52,979 nt of DNA, from positions 48,937 through 101,915 of the forward strand of contig MGUA01000031.1 in the NCBI GenBank assembly GCA_001799735.1. Direction: 5' to 3'. A program made the translations under genes and the position numbers. The number at the start of each line of letters is the position of its first letter. The first letter of the stretch is position 1. The stretch comes from Elusimicrobia bacterium GWB2_63_22. Lineage in GTDB: Bacteria > Elusimicrobiota > Elusimicrobia > Elusimicrobiales > UBA9959. The notes under the pieces are model-generated. The model saw only the letters and a program-made list of their open reading frames with translations, had not been told where the DNA came from and did no database searches. Below are positions 20,049 through 27,019 of the stretch, piece after piece.

Positions 20049-21662
20049 TTAACGTATCACCGCCACCGTCCCGTTGTAGACGGTACCGTCCGCCTCTATC
20101 TGGTAGATATAGACGCCGCCCGGCACGGCCTGGCCGCCGGCCTTGGCGTCCCACTTAAGGGAGTTCGCTATCGGCCCGGCCGCCATCGTCGCCACCAGGC
20201 CCCCGCGCATGTCGAAGATGCGGCCCTTCACCGCCTTCTCCTGCGGGTTATCAAAGATAAAGACCATGGTATCATTTTTCCCGTCGTTATTAGGAGTGAT
20301 CAGGCGGTTGGTCAGGCCGGACCTGTCGGCGGAGAAGCTGCCGCTGCGCTCGGTGGTCCGCAGCTGGTAGCGGCCGAGCAGCGTGGTCTCCAGCCGGACG
20401 CTCTGGTCCTGGGCGTTCACCACGCCGTACATCTGCAGCCAGCGGGCGCCGTTGTTGAAATACATGCTGAGCTGCTTGGCGTCGTTCAGGGCGGAGGGGA
20501 CTATCGCGCCTCCGGACTTGCTGTAGTAGAGCTTCAGCACGGCGTTGCGGGAAAGCTTGAAGGAGGGGGCGGCCTGCAGGCCGCCGCGGTAGGCGGAGAA
20601 CTCCACGGATTTCACCACCCTGCCGCCGAGGTCTTCCGGGTGCGTGGAGATCTCCACGTTGTAGGAATCCATCGGGTCCGCCGACTCCGTGAAGAAAGCG
20701 CCGGTGCCGTCGGCCGGCACCTGCAGTATGCTCAGGTTGTCGGGCGCCAGGAAGTAAAGGTCGCCTGAACTGCTGTCGCGGGCGTAGGAGGGGAGGGAGG
20801 CGCCGGCCTTGTTGATGGCCTTGGCGTGATAGTAATAGTTGTCGTCCACGCCCACCGTGTCCGTCCAGTTGAAGGTGTCGGAGGACACCTCGCCGAGGAA
20901 ATCCCACTCCGCGTCGGCCGGCGCGGTGGCGCGGTAAACCTGGTACGCGCGGATCTCGTAGGGGTAGGTGGGGTTGAACCGGTCGTTGAACGGGATGCGG
21001 TTCATGTAGCCGGCCGGCGGGATCCAGGTTATATTGACCGAAGGCCCCGACTTTACCAGCTTGAAATTCATAGGCGGCAGCGGCACCAGGGCGATGGCGG
21101 CGGCGCTGTTGGAAAACTCGGAAAGCAGGCGGTGCGAATTCACGCTCTCGAGCGAGAAGTAGTAGGTGGTGCCGGGGTTGAATCCCTCCACGACCTGGAC
21201 CTCCTCGGCGCCGGGAGCGAGGGGGACCCAGCCCTGCGCGTAAGGATCGGCCGCGGCGAAGGCCCTGTCGTCGGCTATCGGCGCCGTAGTGGTGTATTTC
21301 AGCACGTACGCGTCCGCGGCTTCGGCGGCGCGGGCGATGTCGGCCGAAGGGGCGGTCCAGTTGACGCGGATGGAGTAGCTGGTCACGATCACCACGGAGA
21401 GGTCGGCGACGGTGGCGGGGAAGGGGTAGAAGGCCAGCCGGCCGGTCCGCTGGGAGAACCCGGAGATCTCCTGCGAGGAGACGGCCAGCTCCTGCAGGGA
21501 GGCGCTGCCCGAGAAATTCGCCGAGACCATGGCCGCCGAGCCCAGGGCGGAAATGCCGCCGACGTCCGCGAAATTAGAGGAATACATCCTCTCTGCCGAG
21601 AGGCGGGGGGCGGAGCCCAGAAGGAGCGCCGCGAACAGGGATAAAACGCCTGCGGTCTTCAT
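20049..21662 (-). CDS. Secreted FN3-type protein with FlgD/CHU_C-like C-terminal module (537 aa)
   Basis: The signal peptide is about residues 1-23 (LLLGSAPRLSA). A fibronectin-III-like region (about 85-195) contains SYSIRVNWTAPSADIA and NPGTTYYFSLESVN. A second such region follows (NITWIPPAGYMNR, then DNYYYHAKAINKAGASLP). The last about 90 residues form a beta module: NRLITPNNDGKNDT, then GRIFDMRGG, LKWDAKAGG, and GGVYIYQIEADGTVYNGTVA. This resembles FlgD Ig-like and gliding-motility-associated C-terminal domains, some of which are sorting signals for the type IX secretion system. It precedes the large adhesin in an apparent two-gene operon. The -10-like TATAAT at 21676-21671 would leave almost no leader. 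Confidence 0.85.
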   Translation of the reverse strand: MKTAGVLSLFAALLLGSAPRLSAERMYSSNFADVGGISALGSAAMVSANFSGSASLQELAVSSQEISGFSQRTGRLAFYPFPATVADLSVVIVTSYSIRVNWTAPSADIARAAEAADAYVLKYTTTAPIADDRAFAAADPYAQGWVPLAPGAEEVQVVEGFNPGTTYYFSLESVNSHRLLSEFSNSAAAIALVPLPPMNFKLVKSGPSVNITWIPPAGYMNRIPFNDRFNPTYPYEIRAYQVYRATAPADAEWDFLGEVSSDTFNWTDTVGVDDNYYYHAKAINKAGASLPSYARDSSSGDLYFLAPDNLSILQVPADGTGAFFTESADPMDSYNVEISTHPEDLGGRVVKSVEFSAYRGGLQAAPSFKLSRNAVLKLYYSKSGGAIVPSALNDAKQLSMYFNNGARWLQMYGVVNAQDQSVRLETTLLGRYQLRTTERSGSFSADRSGLTNRLITPNNDGKNDTMVFIFDNPQEKAVKGRIFDMRGGLVATMAAGPIANSLKWDAKAGGQAVPGGVYIYQIEADGTVYNGTVAVIR

Positions 21663-21709
21663 GCAATATTATTATACCGGCCCCGTGCGACCAAAATATT
21701 ACAAAGAGG

Positions 21710-21738
21710 TTGCAATATCCCGGCGTAGAATTTATAAA
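21710..21738 (+). promoter_or_regulatory. Promoter of the 132-aa secreted-module gene
   Basis: TTGCAA at 21710-21715 and TATAAA at 21733-21738 are separated by exactly 17 bases, in the gap between two divergent genes that encode the same C-terminal module. The predicted leader is about 40 bases. Confidence 0.7.
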
Positions 21739-21783
21739 TCGGAAACAAAACAGTCACAATTGAAAAGTAGAATTAACACAGAT

Positions 21784-22182
21784 ATGAACCTTAACGCGCA
21801 GATCTTCCGCCTCCTGGCCGTGCTGGCACTTGCACCGGCCGCGGCTTTCTGCGCGGCCTCGTCGCTCGGGCGCTCCGTCCCGCTCAACCGGCTGGTGACG
21901 CCGAACGGCGACCACCTCAACGACACCTTTATTTTCAGATGCTACAACCCCAAGGATTCCGCGATAGAGGCCAGGATCTTCAACGCGGCCGGAGCCGAGG
22001 TGGGAAAAATGACGCTCAAGCAGCGCTCCACCGCGGCCTCGCTCACGCCTTACGCCTACGGCGAATACTACGACCTGGAGTGGAACCCCAACACGGCCGG
22101 AAAAGCCCCGGGCGGGGTGTACGTCTACCAGATCAGGCTGGAGACGGCGGTGTATAAGGGAACAGTAGCAGTAATAAGATAA
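21784..22182 (+). CDS. Small secreted protein consisting of a FlgD/CHU_C-like module (132 aa)
   Basis: The start MNLNAQIFRLL follows the promoter above and opens into a signal peptide ending around residue 24 (AAAFCAAS). The remaining about 105 residues match the C-terminal module of the divergent 537-aa protein block for block: NRLVTPNGDHLNDTF, ARIFNAAGAEVGKM, DLEWNPNTAGKA, PGGVYVYQIRLETAVYKGTV. Both end in exactly GTVAVIR. There is no other domain, so it may be a free-standing partner, a decoy for a sorting apparatus, or a surface subunit. The function is unknown. The PorV-like gene follows 12 bases later. Confidence 0.8.
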   Translation: MNLNAQIFRLLAVLALAPAAAFCAASSLGRSVPLNRLVTPNGDHLNDTFIFRCYNPKDSAIEARIFNAAGAEVGKMTLKQRSTAASLTPYAYGEYYDLEWNPNTAGKAPGGVYVYQIRLETAVYKGTVAVIR

Positions 22183-22194
22183 GTAGGCACGACT

Positions 22195-24207
22195 ATGATG
22201 ACCAAGGTCGAAAAAATGCGCGGTTCCAGGCCCGGCCCGTCAGTGACGGGGCTGGCCGCCGTGATTTTCTGCCTGCTGGCCTGCGCGCGGCCGGCCCGCG
22301 CGGCTTTCGAGGACCTCGGCTTCGGGGCCAGGGGGCCCGGCATGGGAGACGCCTTCACCGCCGTGGCGGACGACGTCTCCGCGGCCTACTATAACCCGGC
22401 CGGCCTTTCCAACGTGGAGCGCCCCAAGGTCCTGGCCTCCCACGCCCTCTTCCACACCGGCCTGAGCGACGGCTCCAGCCTGGGCATGAGCGGCCTGGCC
22501 TTCGCCACCCCTATCTCCAACGGCCGCAACGGGACGGTGGGCGTCCTGTGGCAGCAGTTCTCCCTTTCCGGCGTCTACTCCGAGCAGACGGGGCAGGTCT
22601 CCTGGGGCTACCGCTTCGCCAAGGAGTCGGCCTACGAGAAGTTCTCGCTCGGCGCCTCCGTCAAGTATTTAAGCCACGGGTTCACCCGCCTGGAGGAGAC
22701 TTACAACGCCGTCAGGGACGACATTCTGCAGCAGGGGGATACGGACCCGGTGCTGGCCGGGGCCAAGACCCGCTCCGCCCTGGACGCCGACGTGGGCGCG
22801 CTGTACCGGTATTCCAAGCGCTGGACCCTGGGCGCCTCCGTAATGAACGCCATGCAGGCCGACGTGGCCTTCAGCGAGGCCGACCAGGACAAGATCCCCA
22901 TGAAGACCCGCGTGGGCGCCTCCTACAAAAGCCTCTGGATGCTGATGGCCGCCGACGCCAGGTTCTCCAAGGGCCCCGACGGCAAGATGGACAAGCAGTT
23001 CACGGTGGCCGCCGAGAAGGTCTTCCCCAGCCTCGACCGGGGCGACCTGGGCGTGCGCGGCTCGCTGGCGGCCGGCGACAGGGAATTCAAGCAGGCCACG
23101 CTCGGCTTCTCCTATAAGATACAGAAGATCCAGGTGGATTACGGCTTCGCCCTGCCGCTCGGCACCATCAAGGAAACCTCCGGCAACCACAAGATAGCGC
23201 TCAGCTACCATTTCGGCAGCGCCACGCAGACCGAGCTGGCGGAGACCGAACTGCTGGACCAGTACAAGAAGCTGCGCGACGCCCAGAACTACAAGAGCCC
23301 GCGCGACACCGCCAGCCTCAACGACCCCCGCCTGGCCGAAGTCAGGGAGCAGGTGCGCAAGGAAAACTATTACGCGGCCAACAAGCTGCTGCTCGAGAAG
23401 GCCAACGAGCTGCTGCCTGACGCCTCGGTGGTCAGCCTGACCCGCCGCCTCTCCACCGTGGCGGCCTTCTACCCGTCGCTCGCCGTGGACGGGGACCGCC
23501 AGAAACAGCGCTGGGAGGAGCTGCTGTCGGCCGGCGCCCGCGACTTCATCAACGGCAGGGACCTGCGCGCCATGAAGGAGCTGGCCTACGCCCAGAGCCT
23601 CAACCAGCAGGACTCCGCCCTTTCCAATTTCCTCGACCGCACCGGCGAGCTGACCCGCGTAACCCCCGACCGGGTGCCCGCCGATTTCAGCCGCGGCTGG
23701 CCCGAGTACAAGATGACCGAGTCCGACGAGTTCTACGCCAAGAAGCGCTACTCCGAGGCCCTGCGCAAGCTGGAGGAGCTGCTGGAGATAGAGCCGGGCA
23801 ACCTGATGGCGCTCAAGAAGAGCGGCTCGTGCAACTATATGCTGGGCAGCTACGCCAGGGCCATCCGCGACTGGGACCTCGCCGCCAAGGCCGAGCCCGA
23901 CCCCGTAGAAAAGGCCAAGCTCGCCAGGATGGTGGAGGAAGCCAGGGCGAAGGCCGGCAAGGCGGGCACGTGGGAGCCTAACGCCGCGCAGACCCGCCTC
24001 TCCGAGCCCGAGGACGAAACGGCCCCCGGGACCGCGGGCAAGCCCGACGCCCGCGAGATAGAGCGGCTTTACCAGGCCGGCGCCGACGCCTACGCCAAAG
24101 GGGAGTACGGCAAAGCGGCCGACTCGTTCCGCAAGATCCTTACGCTGGACCCGCAGAACACCCAGGCGAAGAAAGCCCTGGAACGCATAATACGGCTGTC
24201 GAGGTAA
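22195..24207 (+). CDS. PorV/UPF0164-type outer-membrane barrel with C-terminal TPR domain (670 aa)
   Basis: A signal peptide occupies about 1-37 (CLLACARPARA). Mature residues begin AFEDLGFGARGPGMGDAF and continue with VADDVSAAYYNPAGLSN, the hallmark opening of PorV/PorQ-type beta-barrels; strands continue to about residue 345 (IALSYHFG). The rest is alpha-helical with at least two tetratricopeptide repeats, near 510-575 (YSEALRKLEELLEIEPGNL) and 625-665 (EYGKAADSFRKILTLDPQN). PorV serves as an outer-membrane shuttle in type IX secretion; whether this one does is unknown. The first ATG lacks a clear ribosome-binding site, and an internal ATG at 22216 with AAGG upstream is an alternative start. 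It probably heads the run into the sensor-kinase and FliF-FliG genes. Confidence 0.85.
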   Translation: MMTKVEKMRGSRPGPSVTGLAAVIFCLLACARPARAAFEDLGFGARGPGMGDAFTAVADDVSAAYYNPAGLSNVERPKVLASHALFHTGLSDGSSLGMSGLAFATPISNGRNGTVGVLWQQFSLSGVYSEQTGQVSWGYRFAKESAYEKFSLGASVKYLSHGFTRLEETYNAVRDDILQQGDTDPVLAGAKTRSALDADVGALYRYSKRWTLGASVMNAMQADVAFSEADQDKIPMKTRVGASYKSLWMLMAADARFSKGPDGKMDKQFTVAAEKVFPSLDRGDLGVRGSLAAGDREFKQATLGFSYKIQKIQVDYGFALPLGTIKETSGNHKIALSYHFGSATQTELAETELLDQYKKLRDAQNYKSPRDTASLNDPRLAEVREQVRKENYYAANKLLLEKANELLPDASVVSLTRRLSTVAAFYPSLAVDGDRQKQRWEELLSAGARDFINGRDLRAMKELAYAQSLNQQDSALSNFLDRTGELTRVTPDRVPADFSRGWPEYKMTESDEFYAKKRYSEALRKLEELLEIEPGNLMALKKSGSCNYMLGSYARAIRDWDLAAKAEPDPVEKAKLARMVEEARAKAGKAGTWEPNAAQTRLSEPEDETAPGTAGKPDAREIERLYQAGADAYAKGEYGKAADSFRKILTLDPQNTQAKKALERIIRLSR

Positions 24208-24214
24208 AAGCAAA

Positions 24215-25525
24215 GTGAACCTCTTCCACAAGCTCAGCGCGGCGCTGATAGCGGCGGCCCTGGCGGCCGGCGCCCTGCTGTCCGTTATCTTTTTCAACTT
24301 CCAGAAGGAGACCATCCGCGCGGCCCAGCAGGAGCGCCTCGGGACGATGGCGGCCTCGGCCGCGGCCATGCTGCGGGAGGCGGAACTGGCGGGGGACCCG
24401 CTGATGGCGGTGGACTACCTGTCCGGGCTTTACGGCTCGCCGGGCCTGGTCTCCTGCGACCTGGACATCGGCCGCGGCCTCAGGCCGGTAAAGCCGCGCA
24501 GGGCCAGGAAGTCGCCAGCGGCTGCGGGGGCCCTGGTCTCCAGGACCGCCGCCGGAGGGAAATTCTCGGCGCGGCTCAATTTTTCATCCGATCACCTCGA
24601 CCGGGAGATAAAATCCGCCCTGGCCGGCATCTACCGCAACCTGGCGGCCGCTTTCCTGGGCGCCACGGCGGGGGCCGGCCTGCTGGGCGTGCTGCTGGCC
24701 TGGCGCCTGACCGGCAGGCTCAAGCGCCTGGCCGCCGAGGCGGGAGAGCTGGGGGAGGGCCGCTTCGGGGTCAAGACCGACGCCCGCGGCTCCGACGAGG
24801 TGGCGGACCTGGCGGCGGCGTTCAACCGCATGTCGGACCGCCTGCTGGAACTGGAGACGCTGAAAAAGAACTTCACCGCCTCCGTCACCCACGAGCTGCG
24901 CTCGCCGCTGGGGGTCATAGAGACCTACGCCGCCATGCTGCTCAAGGAAAAAGAGAAGTTTTCCGCCGAGGACCTGGAAGTCTTCGGCCGGATAAAAGAG
25001 AACGCCGGCCGCCTGGCCAATTTCGTCACGGCCATGCTGGACCTGGCAAAAATAGAGCGCGGCAAGATGGAGCTGCGCCCCTCGTACGAGGACCCGGCCG
25101 CGCTGGCGGCCGACGCCGCCGACTTCCTGCGGCCCAAAGCGGCGGAGAAGGGCGTAGAACTTACCCTGGAGGCCGCTGCGGGCCCGCCCTGCCTCCTGGA
25201 CCGCGAGCTCATAACCCACGCCCTCACCAACCTTGTCTCCAACGCCATAAAGTTCTCGAAGTCCGGCGGAAAAGTGCAGGTAACCGTCTCCGTTTCCGAC
25301 AAACGCTGCCGCATGGAGGTGCGCGACAGCGGGCCCGGCCTTAAACCAGGGGAAGAAAAAAAACTTTTCGAGCCCTACGCGCAGGGCTCGGCCGCGCCCG
25401 GCCACGGCGGCACCGGCCTCGGCCTGGCTCTGTCAAAATCTATCGTAGAGCTGCATAAAGGCAGCATCGGCTGCGCCCCCGCCCCCGGAGGCGGCGCCCT
25501 CTTCTGGTTCGACCTCCCGGTGTAG
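24215..25525 (+). CDS. HAMP-domain sensor histidine kinase (436 aa)
   Basis: This is a membrane-bound two-component kinase starting at GTG, with GAGGT nine bases upstream. The first membrane helix spans about 9-28, an extracytoplasmic segment of about 105 residues follows, and the second helix lies at about 139-163. HAMP is at about 164-215. The dimerisation domain has phospho-acceptor H226 in VTHELRSPLG. The ATPase domain shows the N box (NLVSNAIKFSKSGG), G1 (RDSGPGL) and G2 (GGTGLGLALS). It starts 7 bases after the PorV-TPR gene and precedes the FliF-FliG fusion by 54 bases. Its partner is unknown; the minus-strand regulators ending at 29030 are candidates. Confidence 0.93.
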   Translation: MNLFHKLSAALIAAALAAGALLSVIFFNFQKETIRAAQQERLGTMAASAAAMLREAELAGDPLMAVDYLSGLYGSPGLVSCDLDIGRGLRPVKPRRARKSPAAAGALVSRTAAGGKFSARLNFSSDHLDREIKSALAGIYRNLAAAFLGATAGAGLLGVLLAWRLTGRLKRLAAEAGELGEGRFGVKTDARGSDEVADLAAAFNRMSDRLLELETLKKNFTASVTHELRSPLGVIETYAAMLLKEKEKFSAEDLEVFGRIKENAGRLANFVTAMLDLAKIERGKMELRPSYEDPAALAADAADFLRPKAAEKGVELTLEAAAGPPCLLDRELITHALTNLVSNAIKFSKSGGKVQVTVSVSDKRCRMEVRDSGPGLKPGEEKKLFEPYAQGSAAPGHGGTGLGLALSKSIVELHKGSIGCAPAPGGGALFWFDLPV

Positions 25526-25538
25526 CGGACACGCTGTA

Positions 25539-25560
25539 ATAACTCTGTAACCTGAGTTAT
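25539..25560. promoter_or_regulatory. Inverted repeat upstream of the FliF-FliG fusion gene
   Basis: ATAACTC (25539-25545) and GAGTTAT (25554-25560) are perfect seven-base inverted arms eight bases apart, ending 19 bases before the ATG. A TACAAT-like -10 sits just downstream. It could be a regulator binding site or a weak hairpin. The short 54-base gap holds nothing else. Confidence 0.4.
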
Positions 25561-25579
25561 ATACAATATCAGTGTAATT

Positions 25580-27019
25580 ATGAACCAGCTTTTACGCCCT
25601 TTCGCCCTTCTCCTCGCCTTCGCCTGCGCGGCCGCCGCGCAGACGGCTCCTGAAACGCCCGCTCCTTCGCCCAGCGCCCAGGCCACCGAACTCTCCGCCC
25701 GCATGCAGGAGGACGTCTCCCGCCTGCTCGAGCAGCTCGTCGGCCGCGGCCGCGCCCGCTCCTTCATCGCCGTGGAGGGGGAGATAGTGCTCAAGAGCCG
25801 GAGCGAGTCCGGCCCCACCGCCGAGGAAAGCCTCACCATGCCCGGCTACGCCGCGGTCAATATCCTCGAGAAGACCGGCGAATACTTGAAGCAGCAGCGC
25901 GAGGAGTCCCAGCGCACCACCGAATTCAAAGTCAAAAAGCTCAACGTCTCCCTTGTTTTCGACAGGACCGTCCCCGAGGCCCGCGTCAACGCGATAAAGC
26001 TCATCATCGCCGAGATGCTGCGCCTGAGCGAACAGCGCGGCGACAGCATTTCCACCGCGCGCACCGAGATGATGCCCTGGTGGAAGACCGCCCTGGAGGC
26101 CCCCGAGATCCGCCCCGTGCTTATCGCCTCGGCCTTCGGCGCGCTGGCCCTGGCCGCGCTGCTGGTGCTCGGCTACATCCTCGCTTCCAAACTGATGACC
26201 GGCTTTGTGGACTACGCCCGCGTGAACGCCCAGGCCTCCGCCCCGCTGACCGCGGGCGGGAGCGGTTACGGCGGCCCCGGGAGCGAGGGAGAAACCGGAG
26301 AGCTGGGGGAGATCATCGACGTGGAATCGCGGGCCGCCTCCGGCGGACTGCTGGAAGCCGGCTCGGCCTTCGAATTCATGGAGAAGCTGCCGCCCTCGGA
26401 AGCCGCGGAACTGCTCTCCGACATGCCCGAAGAGGACGCGGCCATCATCATCGCCAACCTCTCCGACCGGAAGCCCCACATTTCCTCCAAGATCCTGCTC
26501 TCCTTCTCCCCTGCCAAGCGCCAGTCCGTTTCGGCCGGCATGCTCAACCTCAAGCAGGCCGACCCCGAGAAGGTCTACGAGATAGAGAACGACCTGCGCA
26601 TGAAGCTGGAGAAAAGCCTTAAAGGCGCAGACAAGCTGGGCCGCCTGCTCTCCCTGGTGGACGAAGCCGCCCGCACCGAGATCCTTGAAAACCTCTCGCG
26701 CGCCAACCCCAAAGGTTCCGAAGAGCTGCGCCGCAAGATGGTCACTTTCGACGACATCTGCCGCCTGGACGAAAAGAACCTGCGCCCGCTGGTGGTCTCC
26801 ACGCCCTACGCCGAATGGGCCGCCGCCCTCACCGGCTCCGGCGAGACCGCTGTGGGCAACGTCACCCGGCTGCTGCCCGAGGACGTGCGCATGATCGTCA
26901 AGGACATGATGCTGGCCCGCCCCGAGGAAGAGAAGATAATCGGCGCCAGGGCCCGGATAATTTCCAACGCCATCGACCTCAACGCCAAGGGCCGCATCGT
27001 CATAAAGGAGGGCGTGTGA
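25580..27019 (+). CDS. FliF(RBM3+TM)-FliG fusion: rotor-like protein with signal peptide (479 aa)
   Basis: Domains in order: signal peptide about 1-20; periplasmic domain about 41-167 matching the third ring-building motif of the flagellar MS-ring protein FliF; transmembrane helix about 179-202; Gly-rich linker to about 260; then cytoplasmic FliG. FliF-like features are LLEQLVGRGRARSFIAVEGE, KKLNVSLVFDRT and LSEQRGDSI before WWK and the helix. FliG middle-domain features lie in about 262-345 (FMEKLPPSEAAELLSDMPEE). FliG C-terminal features are KLGRLLSLVDEAARTEILEN, EELRRKMVTFDDICRLDEKN and the end segment GRIVIKEGV. The MTFxD..xLD block corresponds to the torque-helix region. FliF's N-terminal helix, RBM1-2 and most of the beta-collar are missing. 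The C-terminus overlaps the next gene by GTGA. MotA/B genes lie 6 kb away. Confidence 0.85.
   Translation: MNQLLRPFALLLAFACAAAAQTAPETPAPSPSAQATELSARMQEDVSRLLEQLVGRGRARSFIAVEGEIVLKSRSESGPTAEESLTMPGYAAVNILEKTGEYLKQQREESQRTTEFKVKKLNVSLVFDRTVPEARVNAIKLIIAEMLRLSEQRGDSISTARTEMMPWWKTALEAPEIRPVLIASAFGALALAALLVLGYILASKLMTGFVDYARVNAQASAPLTAGGSGYGGPGSEGETGELGEIIDVESRAASGGLLEAGSAFEFMEKLPPSEAAELLSDMPEEDAAIIIANLSDRKPHISSKILLSFSPAKRQSVSAGMLNLKQADPEKVYEIENDLRMKLEKSLKGADKLGRLLSLVDEAARTEILENLSRANPKGSEELRRKMVTFDDICRLDEKNLRPLVVSTPYAEWAAALTGSGETAVGNVTRLLPEDVRMIVKDMMLARPEEEKIIGARARIISNAIDLNAKGRIVIKEGV

Noticed and set aside
21671-21676. Minus-strand TATAAT as a promoter for the 537-aa gene
   Set aside because: It is only eight bases from the ATG and has no matching -35; mentioned in the gene entry but not listed as a promoter.
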